Source: Vandiemenella viatica
Lineage: Eukaryota > Arthropoda > Insecta > Orthoptera > Morabidae
Direction: 5' to 3'
DNA length: 64,000 nt
Assembly: GCA_031002005.1 (NCBI GenBank)
Contig: JARYHS010009186.1
Location: forward strand, 256,771,199-256,835,198
Shown here: positions 1 to 11,299 of the stretch, in pieces
Layout: the number at the start of each line of letters is the position of its first letter
Numbering within the stretch: position 1 is the stretch's first letter
The notes under the pieces: generated by a model
What the model was told of the DNA's origin: nothing
The model's input: the letters and a program-made list of their open reading frames with translations, nothing else
Databases searched by the model: none
Translations under genes and position numbers: made by a program

Positions 1-493
1 AGAGGATACTTTTGTATTGGAGTTTTATTCAGATACAGGCATTTTAGTACTATTTCAGAATGAACACTCCTATATCATATCAACAACTGATAGTTCTTTG
101 GTACTCAACTGTTACTTGTAAGCCAATTCCACCAGATGCTAACACCTTTTTCATGTTTTGTTTAGATGCAACTTTTATTTACTCTCTCATACCTCCATCC
201 TACTGTTGCATATGATGGTTGGCTCCAACACCTCGCCCAACAGCTGTATATCAGAGAAACCACATTCCATAGCACTCCACAAGAAACTTTTGCTTTCTTT
301 AGATATTTATTCTGACCTTGCAATATATCCTGCTGTTATGAAGTCACTCAGCATCAACATCTAGAAACTTCTCAATATATTCTCCATACTTCACGAATCC
401 TGCCTTTCATGTGGACTGCCCCTTCCACAGTGTCAACTTCACACCCTATTATATATAAAATAAAAATGAGCAGGAAAATGCTTTAAGGCAATA

Positions 494-890
494 AAACTAA
501 GGAAGGATAGGGAAATATGACCCAACATTTACCACAGATGAAGGCGGCTGGGACATCAACAGTATCTATCGATTATCGATCCAGTATACCGTCAACAGTA
601 TCGATCCAGTATACCGTCAATAGTATCGATTATCGATCCAATATTTGAGCTTCCCCTCCCCCCCTTTTCCTACACTACCATCCAGTCCGGCGATGCCATT
701 CACCAGATGGCGGTCTCTGGGTACACATATTACTTCGCCTGGTGTCTCACTTCTGCACGAATAAGGCTGTATGCCGAAATATTGCGCTTCTCTTGGTTTA
801 TTTTTTTGTGTTCATTGTCCCAGCCACCTTCATCTGTGATAAGTGTTGGGTCATATTTCCCTATCCTTCCTTAGTTTTTTATTTATATAT
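494..890 (+). mobile_element. Penelope-like terminal repeat fragment with inverted flank
   Basis: About 65 bases at 494-560 recur as an inverted copy at 820-880 with few mismatches (both contain ctaaggaaggatag). On + the unit holds a hammerhead-like half core: GGC 765-767, loop, GCC 773-775, then GAAA 776-779. The 5' core (CUGANGA) is not recognisable. The same unit recurs on - at 59630-59800. This layout matches the terminal repeats of PLEs elsewhere in the window. No reading frame remains here. Class assignment is by similarity to the copies that sit next to GIY-YIG endonuclease remnants. Confidence 0.55.
560..650. repeat. Short tandem repeat inside the PLE fragment
   Basis: About three imperfect copies of a 24-36 base unit built on cagtatcgatccagtatacc, between the inverted flank and the rest of the PLE fragment. 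No coding meaning is visible. Confidence 0.7.
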
Positions 891-893
891 ATC

Positions 894-1330
894 TACTATA
901 TAATTTCGTAAGCTCACTCATTCACACACCTTGATAGCTGTTGGCTGGAGAACGGTGTCACATGTCAGCCTTCGCTCGCAAAATGGCAACCAGATATACC
1001 ATTAGAAGAAATTTGAGGTTATGTCCACAATTTAATAGCTAAGCAGCTGCTACCAAATTAATTGCCATAGTATATTCATTAAGTTTGCTTTTTGTAGCAT
1101 TTCACAGTTAAAAAAATATTGATCAATTTCACGGCTAAAAAAAGTGGTTCTGCTTTTTAGTAACATCTTGCTAATGAAAACAACTTAAAAACTTTTTAAA
1201 AATTAAATTACTTATGGTCTCTGCTGAAACCACCAATGCCAATTATCCTTCAGACTTAAGGATAAATTTCAATTTAATTGAAACTTTCACTAATGTTATA
1301 AAATATTTTGTTGTTTTCATAGCCGTCATA
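894..1330. other. AT-rich stretch, no gene seen
   Basis: No convincing exon, repeat or RNA gene. It probably lies in an intron of the dynein light intermediate chain gene, whose upstream exons I do not find in this window. Confidence 0.5.
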
Positions 1331-1333
1331 TTA

Positions 1334-1478
1334 ATATAAATTTCTTACGGGATTAACGCTGCGTTGAAATACTCCTCCTTCTTCTTCCCTGCATTTCGAC
1401 CAAGGCTAAGGTCTACGTTGGGAAGAAGAAGAAGGAGGAATATTTCAACGCAGTGTTAATCCCGTAAGAAATTTATAT
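1334..1478. mobile_element. Near-perfect 145-bp palindrome (foldback MITE)
   Basis: Two arms of about 57 bases face each other around a spacer of about 30 bases (roughly 1390-1420). Both arms contain taagaaatttat and gggattaac in inverse orientation, with only a few differences. The length and structure fit a miniature inverted-repeat element. I could not assign a superfamily or a clear target-site duplication. The high arm similarity suggests a recent origin or gene conversion. Confidence 0.75.
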
Positions 1479-1479
1479 T

Positions 1480-2069
1480 TTCAGTAATGTTGTTGCTTGA
1501 CCTAAGTGTATACATTACGGTTTATTTGCTTTTTAGGTATTTTACTGACCACTTTCGTTAATGCTGTAGGTGAGTTGTTATGTTATTTTAAGTGGACATA
1601 AGACCAAATATCGAGTATTCTGGTAATTCATTTCTTCATAGTTGCTCAACTGTTTAATAATATCCAATATCTATTAAGTTCTCTCGTTATTACAGGCACT
1701 ATGACCAATGATTGCATTATGAGTGTTTGCCCAGTCTCAATAAAAAAAAAAGATGCTTTCAATGCAAAAAGTATTTTTTTAAAATTTTGCAGAGTGAACT
1801 TTAAGGGTCAAATACAAGTAAGTTTCTACTTAAGCAATAATACGATTGCGCTATCATTCCTGTTCGTGTTTAATACCTACCTCTATTAATGCTTTTGAGT
1901 TGTTCACGCTCAAGAGATTTTATTTACCCTGAAACAGGTCAAGTTTATATTTGGATAAATCAGGTCAACCTGTCATAATGTTTCATCCTAAAAACTGGAA
2001 CTATTCTAGACCCGTGATGATACACAAAGAACGGTCACGGGCTAATACTAGTGTATATATAAAAAACTA
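1480..2069. other. Intronic AT-rich stretch, no gene seen
   Basis: Short open frames only, with no family similarity. Nothing else supported. Confidence 0.5.
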
Positions 2070-2949
2070 TTTACATGGAAAAGAAAGGGAAAATACACCC
2101 AACACTCACCAAAGCTGAAGGGAGGAGGGCAGCAGCAACACAGCACAACACACAAACAAATAAAAAACAATATTTCGGGTCAAGAATCCCCTTTTTCAAG
2201 TAAACAGATAGGTGGCTGGTCTTGCGCAAGACTTGCGTCGGACGCAGCCACTCATAGAACGCAACAGACCGTCGGAGGTGGTGGGGGCAGCAACGATAAT
2301 ATAACCGCGAGTATACGAAAGATTGAAATGATCAAAAAAAATATATATATACATGTATATTAGTTATTAAAAATATATATAAAGAAAAAATATAATTGAA
2401 AATTAAAAAAAAAAAAAAAAAAAATTATGAAACTATTGAACTATTGTACTGGCCAGTGGTGGGTGTATAGGGTGAGGATGGAAGATGTTAACGGAAATTA
2501 AGGCCTGGGGGATGTCTGGTTTGAAGGATGTGTTGATATGCCAATTCCCACCTGCGGAGTTCAGATTGGGAGGTAGTGTCTGGAAGTACTCTAATGGCTC
2601 TTACTGTGAAGCAGTTATTAAGGTCACGGGTGTTGTGAGTACTGGCATGGTGAGCAACGGGGAGGTCCAGGTTTTGGGAGTAAACTGTCTGTCTGTGACC
2701 ATTCATTCTGATGGATAATGAGTTTGAGGTCAGGCCAATGTAGGAACTTGGACAGTGGAGGCAGGTGAGCTGGTAAATGAGATGGGTGGTTGTACAGGTG
2801 GCATGACCTATTATGGGGTAGGTTTCACCAGTTGTAGGATTGCTATAGGTAGTGGTAGGTGGATGCATACCGCAAGTTTTGCAACGGGGTCTCTTACAAG
2901 GGAAGGATCCAAACGGTGGTTTTCTTTCCTTTCATTGTTACCTATATAA
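2070..2949 (-). mobile_element. Penelope-like element, 3' part: GIY-YIG endonuclease plus terminal repeat
   Basis: On - an open frame of 126 codons (2868-2488) reads SSYIGLTSNSLSIRMNGH, then LRRWELAYQHILQTRHPPGL. This is the GIY-YIG endonuclease end of PLE polyproteins, with the YIG motif, a basic helix and a conserved tail. Downstream on the same strand (2230-2070) is the terminal repeat with a hammerhead-like half core: UUGAAAA near 2193-2199, a G-rich/CCC stem II, and GAAA at 2173-2176. The reverse transcriptase part is missing, because a LINE fragment abuts at about 2960. There is a 25-base A run at about 2400. Dead copy. Confidence 0.75.
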
Positions 2950-2959
2950 AAAACTATTC

Positions 2960-4140
2960 TTATACTGTCTAAACATTGTATTGTCCAACCAATGGTCTGA
3001 CCAAAGTTTTGTAACCCAACTCCCTAACTTCTCTAGTACATCCTCTTACCCCCCTCTCCAGTAAATGAAGGATTTTGTAACCTTTCCAAATTGTGTTTAT
3101 CAAACATTATGCCAAGATATTTACACTTCAGCCTTTCAACAAGTAATTATGACCCCGTCCTATAACCATAACTAACCTTTAGTGGCCATAATTAACCTTA
3201 GTAATAAGAAGACTCTTCTTGCCATTTATATTCATTCCATGCTGACCTGCCCATTTAGATATTCTATCCAGATCTCCCTGCAGCTGTTCAGTCTTCACCT
3301 GTTTTGATCCTATTGTATACCATTATATCATCTGCAAAATACCTAAATTTTGACCATAACCCACCAACACAGTCATTCATTATAATAATGAACAGCAACG
3401 GTGCTACTTCACTACCCTGTGGCACTCCCATATTTACTTCCATCTCTTTTGATAATGTATTTCCTACTCTAACACTTTGCTTTGTGGCTTTTGAGAATTC
3501 CTCTACACAGCAAGTAACTTTTTCATCCAATCCAATAGATTTCAGTTTATTTAAACCATTTTGTGACTCACTCTGTCAAATGCCTTAGGAAGACCTAGTG
3601 CCACACCATCAACTTGGCCTCCCTTGTCCAATTCATCTGAAATATCTTGCATATAGTCCACCATCTGAGATTCACATGAACATCCTTGGCTAAATCCATG
3701 TTGTCGATCTAAAAACCAGCTTCTTTCCTCACACACATTTCTGATATAATTGCATATCAGTCTCTCCATCATTTTGCATGTCACTGATGTCAAAGTAATT
3801 GGCCTGTAATTTTTAACTCTATTTGTAACCCCTCCTTTATGAACCGATACTACTATCGCTCTTTTCCAACCATCTGGTAAGCAGCAAGACTCCATACTCA
3901 TTTTAAATAAAATTTCCAGGTAAGGTACAATATCATATTCCATAATCTTTGTAGTAATATTATCTACACAAGCCCCTTTGTTTTTTAGCTTTCTAAGTTC
4001 CTTCATAATTTCCTGAGAATTTATTACAAATTTTGTAGTTTCCTCAATTATACTTTTAGGCAGACTCTGCTCTTATTCATTCCTTCCCTTCACAGGATGA
4101 TAGTCTCTCTAAATCTGTCACTCAATATCTCTGCAATTTT
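2960..4140 (-). mobile_element. LINE fragment (CR1/Jockey-group family B), reverse transcriptase
   Basis: Two open segments on - (4006-3551 and 3530-3288) encode consecutive reverse transcriptase pieces: NYRPITLTSV, the GVPQGSEVAPLLF motif, then the catalytic box YFADDIMVY. The frame is broken between them and again before the C-terminal region, which continues in decayed form to about 2960. Endonuclease is missing. The same family is present at 30480-32030, 40495-42825, 22060-22470, 28225-28500 and 51825-51950. An inactive 5'-truncated copy. Confidence 0.8.
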
Positions 4141-4149
4141 AAAATCCTC

Positions 4150-5250
4150 AGTGACATTACCAGCGTGTACCGCCAGATTAAGGAAATTATTTTGAAATTA
4201 ATCAGTGACAGATGCTTTTAAATCGACTAAGTGATAAACATTGATCGATTAGCCAAAAACCGACCAGTTGACCAACAGATAGCGCTGGTACCCAACAGAC
4301 ACGACTAGGCAGGAGCCTGAAGCCCCCGAGTTTTGAGGCCCCCTGAGAGTTAACTTTTTTCATTAAATGAAAATAATAAAAATAAAATCATCCAAAGTAA
4401 AACAAAGTTATGTGTATAGCATAATTTTTTTATTGTAGTGTATGATAGACAAAAGTAATTTTCAAAATACCATAAATTGACAAAATTTGTTTCTTTAATT
4501 GAATAAAAAATATGATAAATTCAATCAGTCATCTAAGAAACCTTTGCTTTGTACTTATAAAATGTTGCTCAGGTAATAACACCGTTCAGTTCATTGTAGC
4601 ATTTATTGCAAGGTCGAAAGATAAAACCAACAAAGTTGTTGTTAGTTTAGAGAAGATGGACCAAATCTCGAATAGATAAGAATAATATATATATTGCAAT
4701 GTAAACAAAACATCTGCTCTACCTCCACTTTAAAAATTGCAGATGCGGAATCAGAAGTAGGAGCTCTGTTACATCCTTAGTGTGGAGTTACGGTATTGTC
4801 CACATGGACAGTGAAGCTACTTCACACCTCACGCCGCCTCCTCCTCGGGGGATTGTGCCACCTCCCCCCCCCCCCCTCCCTCCACTGCCCTGGTATGGAA
4901 CCTGAGCCATAGATCCTTCTCCTGCAATAGACTTCTCTGTGAAACTTTAATGTTCACTTCTTACTGTCAAAAGGGAGGAATGAGACATAGTAGGTGCTGA
5001 TTTTTTATGGTGTCCCAATTTTTCAATGAAACGTTTGTTTTCCAAACTAAAGCAATTTTAGCTCCAAATAAACTAAAATGATGTCTTGTCAGATGCTTTT
5101 TTATTGGTAAGTTTTCCCAGCTGAATCTCCTATATTTGTTATATTTCACAATTCATTAATAAATTAATTTGTGTATTTGCTACCAGAAAAAAATTAGGTT
5201 CGTGAATAGAAATAGCACTCACTTAAATTACTGTCATCTGACAATCTTCC
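4150..5250. other. Intronic stretch, no gene seen
   Basis: Holds a C-rich run (about 4860-4880) and AT-rich sequence. No exon of the dynein gene is recognisable before the acceptor at 5251-5252. Confidence 0.5.
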
Positions 5251-5252
5251 AG

Positions 5253-5367
5253 ATTGATGCATCAAAGCCGAGTGTTGCCGGAAGTGGAGAAGGTGTTTTG
5301 GCCAACTTCTTTAACTCACTGCTGTACAAGAAAACTGGTAGCAGTCCAGCTGCTCCAAAAACACCAG
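5253..5367 (+). CDS. Dlic: Dlic penultimate coding exon (adaptor-binding helix)
   Basis: 115 bases, entering in phase 0 (first codon att, Ile) and leaving one base of a codon. It carries the ANFFNSLLYKKTG adaptor-binding helix. A pyrimidine-rich acceptor precedes it and the donor is CAG|GTACAG. Confidence 0.92.
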
Positions 5368-6324
5368 GTACAGTTCAGACAAAAGTCTTAGTCTAAATTG
5401 CTCTTGGCATTTAATATTATTGTACAAACGTGCACACGTCTGGCAGACATAGAGAATGGATGTCAATTCGTGGCCATTTGCAGTAGCCATAAGTTTTTGC
5501 ATTTGGCTTTTAAGAAATCTGGAATAGCTCAAAGGTTCTCAGTCCAGTTTTATTTCATTCAATTAATGAAGCACTGAGATTTTTTGGGTTAATTAATGAA
5601 ATTAAACCCTTTTTCACATAAAAGGAGCTATGAAATTGCACAAGTTTCTCAAGATTTCTACCTGCTCGTATGAATAATTAGCTTCTCATTTATTGTTGGA
5701 ATGAAAAATGTTGTTAATGCAGTGTTTGTAATCATAGGCATACTTATAAACAGGAAGCCATAATATTGACTGTGGCCAAAATGTTGGCTTTTGGACTAGA
5801 AATGCTTTGACTAACAGGTAATGAGCTACGGAGATACTAGTTTGAACAGAAAATGGGAATTGTGGATGGGGAGGGGAGGAAGGCGTTGGGGGTGGGGGGG
5901 AGTAAGAAAACAGTGTGCTGTCTGAGATTAAGACGAGGTGGTTGCCTGCTAGTCGTTATGTATTGATAGACCAGTTCTCTGCTGCTAACGGGGAAAAAAG
6001 AAGGAAAAAGTGGTCAAGTTTTTAGTATATCTTGGGTAGCATTGTTGCTTTTAAGGACCAGATTTAAGATTATCGTAGAAATTTATTCATTTTAACAAAT
6101 AAGTATATATTTAAAAGGAGTAACAGTGATAATGTAAAATGCAGGACAATTTTGGATGATGTATTCACTAAATTACTAATTTATTTTGTGCAGAAATTTC
6201 AAGTGAAAGGCCTCATACTTCTGTGGACAAAGCAGTGATGAGATCTGACGCAGCAGCGGAATTAGACCGGCTAACTCGAGGCAAGAAATTTTCATCCTCT
6301 GACCAGAATTCTTCAGACTGTTGA
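5253..6324 (+). CDS. Dlic: Cytoplasmic dynein 1 light intermediate chain, last two coding exons (5' part outside window)
   Basis: The gene encodes the dynein subunit that links the motor heavy chain to cargo adaptors on microtubules. Two exons join in frame (5253-5367 and 6194-6324). They encode a C-terminal tail with GEGVLANFFNSLLYKKTG, then DAAAELDRLTRGKKF and a stop at 6322-6324. In the family the segment around NFFNSLL forms the short amphipathic helix that docks into adaptors of the BICD, Hook and Spindly type. Its paired Phe and Leu residues are all present here. The GTPase-like domain lies upstream, outside the window or in exons I cannot see. The tail is shorter after the helix than in vertebrates. 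Splice sites are canonical: AG at 5251-5252, GT at 5368-5369, AG at 6192-6193. The split codon is g|aa. Confidence 0.92.
6194..6324 (+). CDS. Dlic: Dlic last coding exon
   Basis: 131 bases after the acceptor TTTTGTGCAG. It reads E-ISSERPHTSVDK and later AAAELDRLTRGKKFSSS, then Cys and TGA. The AELDRLTR-K segment is the conserved extreme C-terminus of light intermediate chains. Confidence 0.9.
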
Positions 6325-8880
6325 ATCATCTTGTGGGCTTCTGATTTTCAGAAGAATAAAAGATTAATACAGACTGTGAATTATCATATATGAAGTGTTT
6401 TTGAAGAGCTTACCAATGGCTTGTCTTGAAAGTAAAGTTTTTTTTTGTTCAGTATTTATTTTATTAAGTAAGTTTTCTTCAGGAAAAAGGGGCACTTCTA
6501 ACAATACTATGTGAAAGACTAAAAAAAATGGATTATTGTCTGTGATAAGAATTGCTGTAGTGTCGAACGTATTTTGTGACTTGATATATGAAAGTGCAAT
6601 CAGAAAGGCAAACGTCTGCATAGAACAGCTGTTTTCATTTTTAATTCCACTTTTAAGGCAGCTGACTGTGTTCATAGACTTCTTTTGTGAATATTAATTT
6701 ATTTCTTTTTTTATAATGTTGCTGTGCTTATTTAAACACTAGCAACTTAATGTTTACTAATTTTCCCCTGTAAATATACCCCCTGCATATTAAAGAAAAA
6801 TATATTTATTAATAGAAAATTGAGATTGGCAAAATGTTGAAATACTGAGGCTATTTCAGGTGTGTGTGAATGAATTGTGATGTTGTAAGATACTTGCTTT
6901 GATACTTTATATACATGTCTTTTTGTATCTTTTCCTAAGTTGCTGAGAACTCTTGCTGTGAATGAGAGCACAAATAAACAGCAAAGTTGTGCACTTCTAT
7001 TTGTAGTTTGCTTCCAACCAAAATGTATATATTTGACTACAATTACTGTACATTTAACTTTGTAACTAGAAAATAAGGTTGTAATATTATTCCTTCATTA
7101 ACCTAGCTACCAATGAAGTAAGCCTCAGTCACAATAAAGAGTGTGGATATAAATATGTACTTGTATTTCACTTTGTGTTATGTGAATGGTGTTACTGTTT
7201 AGTTTGATAAAATACTGAAATAGGTTTGCATATAAAACTTTTTAGTCATCCGTCTCGTGAGTTTGATGAAGTGTTTCATATTTTCTTGGTGTACCCGTTC
7301 TGAACACCACTTTCAGAGATATGATTTTGGGACTATTTAACGTACGTGATTCATTCAATGGAATGAAGTTTCCATAACATGGATTTAAATAGAAAATATT
7401 AAATTTTTTCAGCATAACATTTTATATTTAATGCAATTTGTTTTTCATGGTCTTCTGTATCTGCATATTGTCATTATTTCTGATTTTGCAGCTCACTTTC
7501 AATATCGGGTACTAAACAGTGTCCTTTCCTTCTTTTACTGGAAGCCATTCAGTCATCAAAGCACAATCTATGGAAACAGTGTGTCACACGAAAAATTGTT
7601 TAAACAGTCAGATCCTTATCTCCAAATTCTATTCAGCTATCAGCTAAATGTGATGCCATTTGTACACAAAAATTCAGTTTTGGAATAGTTCTTTCACAGG
7701 ATGGTATTTTCTTGAAGTTATAACAGCTGAGAAGTTTTTATAATTTCTGTTCGTTTTATTGCTGTTTTTTGATCCCTCCTTAAGTAGATTCAGATCTATT
7801 GGGCATAAATATAGCTCTTGTTGAAACCTTGTTGAACTGTTTTAGTTATGTACTCGAAGTTAACTCAGTCTAAAACTTGGAAGAATCTTATGATTTTCTT
7901 CTTTTTGGTTTTAATTGCTCATTGACAGGAAGGGTCATTGCAGTAATACTAGGGAAGGAAAAGTATTTGGCAGTTGAATAACTTTATTTTGTTTTTCAAT
8001 TAGAATCAAAGTTACCCCTGAATTTGCCCAGGTTTATGTAAGGACCAACCAAGAAAGCACGTTTAGAGCTAGCCATCTCCATGAAATATAGATAAAATGT
8101 GTAAATTCTATCTTTCTTTTTTTTTTTTTTTTTTTTTTTTTAATCCAAGCATTTGTATATTTAGACTTTTAACGTGAAGTACTTGATGTGGACAGTATTT
8201 GTTAAGTGTTTAACTCTCATAATTCATCCAAAAACCCAGGTGTGTTTTGCACGAGTGCCATAACTTTCCTTATAAGAAAATGGGGGCAAACATACAGGAA
8301 TATTAAGTTAATCAGAGCTTTGCTAGCTTTATTGAATTCGAAACATTGTGGCTTTTTGTTTGTTAATATACTATTAAGAAAAAAACTAATAAGTATCACT
8401 AAGATTCTTTAAAATGTTACGTTAACAGAGCGATAATGAAAAGGGTGATTTTCCTCTATATGAGTTGAGCAGGAAGGAAATGCTAACATCAGAAACACAC
8501 TTAATTATAGCATCAAAATTATCTTTTATAATGTTGGTGTTACAAGACAGTAACAGTCTTTGATTACTCCTTACTCAGTGTATATAAACTATATGAAATC
8601 ATTGGCCTAAGATTATAATGTGTAGCTTAAACAATTTTTGTCTACATTCCTTTTGTTTGAAGATATTTCATAAACTATGAGTAAAGTATGCTTCCATTGT
8701 ACACACACATTATAATATATCAAGCTTTGAATGTATAATTTGCATTGAAAATATGAACACGAGATTTTTGGGATAAAGCCTGTGCTATTGTATACATTCA
8801 CACTTATAAAAGATATGAATTGTTGTAACACTGTTGTAAATAAAGAAATTTAAATATCCTGAATTTGACCGGCAAAAGCC
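6325..8880 (+). other. Dlic: Dlic 3' untranslated region (extent uncertain)
   Basis: AT-rich sequence with no competing gene. Candidate polyadenylation signals AATAAA occur at 6355-6360, 7133-7138 and 8839-8844, so the transcript may have several 3' ends. A T run of about 25 bases lies at 8115-8142. Which signal is used cannot be told from sequence. Confidence 0.5.
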
Positions 8881-10800
8881 ACCTTAATTCTGTAACTGAT
8901 GACTTTTTTTGAGTAAAAATTTGTAAAATATTTTGTGGTTTATTTCATACAATTGTGATACAACTTGATCCTCAAGAGATCAGCTGCATAGAAGCTTTAG
9001 CTGTTTTAGCTATTCCTAGATTTTTTCTTCCCTTCTTGTTTCTTAACAGTATATTCGGTTATACATTAATTTTAATAGAAAATAAAAGGTGCTGATTAAC
9101 AAATGGATAAAGAGAAAACGTTGCATTTCACAGACATTGGTGTTAAAACAGAACAATTTTTGGGCTAAAACCCTTAAATTTAATTAATTTGCAATGGAAC
9201 TTGTGTTCTGATATTTTCCTACACAACTGTTTTCCCATTTCTCTCTCTCCTCTAATAGATGAGTGTGTTAATTCCTCGCTTTGGAGAAAGGGTGTATGTA
9301 AATTCAAATTATATTATTTTTGACTGTATATTATCCTTAAAATATGATGAAATATTAAAATTTAGTAGTTTATCATAATTACACATTATATGCACTATGA
9401 GATCTTTGTTTTCAAAAACATATTCCAAAAATTGATGTATATTTCTACTAACTTTGTTGAACATGTTCAGCCTAGTAATTTAAATATGTATGGTATTAAT
9501 TGAAGTATTGAATCAAATAGCCATTGAAATACATGTTACCCATGGCATACTCTAGGCCCAAACCTTTGAACTATAAACAAACCATACGTTATGAAATTTT
9601 AGATTAACAATTCTTCAGAAGCAGAGAGCTTTATATTTAAAATGGGACCTTGTTTATCGATTTTGGTCACATATGGTGTGAGTAAAAGGTTGTATCACAA
9701 AAAATGACCTTTTAGAGATAATATATAAAGCTATGTGAGAGAGATTTGTGTTGAAGTACAGAAGTAGCCACTCTGAACTTTCAGCTTTATGGAGGCTCAA
9801 TCTTCAACTGCAAGAGGGGTAGCTTCAAATACATAATTTTGTTTTGAAATTGTCAAATCTGGAATAAAGTCTTAAATTGAAGTATTATTTATTAAGAATA
9901 CATTAATTTAAAATAAATACCATTTTTAATGTTAATAATAATTTCTATCTGATAATCTCAACAAGAAATCACACCTATATGCAGAGTTTTTAGCTATGCA
10001 TGCTCAAATGTCTGTGAGATGTAGGGTACACAGATACAAATCAACAATGTAGAGTTGCTCTCATCTTTTTTTTTTTTTTAGCTCTAGTGTCGTCTAAGGG
10101 GGACTCTGAGAGACAGGGAGTCCCCCTCACTGCTCAGAGGGGACGTACCAGCAAAAAAATGGTCTCCCATCTGGCCTGCGGGCCCAAAATGAATTTTTTG
10201 CACTGGGGCTCTTGTTGACCTTTGCCAGTTAGTGTTTCTTTTTCTTATTTGTGGCATTGTGCCACATTTTTTTTATATTATCACTCTTGGCACCACATAC
10301 CCTCAGTTGTAATGGTCGAAATTATCGTTCATGTGGTTGTTGACTGGGTGTGTGAGCTTAGCAACACATTTATGATTTAATTAAGAATTGCAACTTGAAA
10401 TATTGTTTTTTGTGTGTCAGACGAGATTTTTTTTTTTTTGGGGGGGGGGAACTTTGCTCTTCTCCCTTTAACTTTGCTGGATGATTTTTATCTTTCCTTT
10501 GCATATTAATGGCACATCACAGCATTACTTCCTAATCCATTGTTACTATATTATCAACCTGTAAGCGAGTGTGTCTGAGGGTTTGAAATGGCATCGTGCC
10601 AAACCTACAGGAACAGTTTGTGTGGTGTTTTCAGTTTTTGAGAGCTTAGGGTCTAGCTTAAAATTGCTTATGATTCTATATTGTAGTACACTTGTATAGA
10701 GGCTTGTACAACATTTTATTTTAGGCAGCGTGAAAGATTGTCTATGCATGTGGTATGAGTTTGAACAGCCAGTTAAAAATAGTTTAATATTTCAACATAA
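8881..10800. other. Intergenic AT-rich sequence
   Basis: No gene recognised. It holds a perfect short hairpin at 10099-10127 (gggggactc against gagtccccc) and T and G homopolymer runs near 10430-10450. Confidence 0.5.
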
Positions 10801-10811
10801 TTAAATGGTTA

Positions 10812-11267
10812 CTACAATTTCCTTCTTATGTATCCACGACGCGGAATGACCTGAGAGAAGAGGGTGCACTTCCGCAGATGTATGGCAACACAGGTGAGAG
10901 GGGGGAGAATGGGTGGACTGGCCGGATTTGCGGAAACACTGCATTCCGGGGACTCGTTATAGACACGTGGAGGAAGGAGGACATCCAGACAGAAGCAGTA
11001 CGCGTGTTCAGGGAAAGTGCTTTTTGTACTCCGGACAAGCACCAGTGTTGTGAAGGGGGCTGTTTGTTGTTCTGGCTGCAGTGTGGAATCGGCCATTAAA
11101 AAAGAATGGTAATGCTCCAAACATTTTGTTTTTAACTTCGTGCACATTGCATACTGGTTGTTGCCCATAAGTGCCCTGTAGCCAACGCTACTGGAACTCT
11201 GTTCAAATGGACTGAGAATAGTTGGTGCAACTGTGAATAATACTTTTTCTTTTGGGGGATTATGCAT
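10812..11267 (-). other. Unrecognised 151-codon open frame in a GC-richer island
   Basis: An ATG-to-stop frame on -, overlapping open stretches on +. The island (about 10840-11100) is clearly richer in G+C than its surroundings. I do not recognise the protein. It may be a piece of an unclassified repeat. There is no splice or family support, so I do not call it a gene. Confidence 0.2.
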
Positions 11268-11299
11268 TTTTTATTATTATTATTATTGTTCATTCATGT

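Noticed and set aside
1701..1889. Possible upstream Dlic exon
   Set aside because: The translation does not resemble any part of the light intermediate chain family.
10812..11267. 151-codon open frame on - as a gene
   Set aside because: No recognisable domain, no splice context, and competing open frames on the other strand. The GC-rich island alone explains the long open frames.
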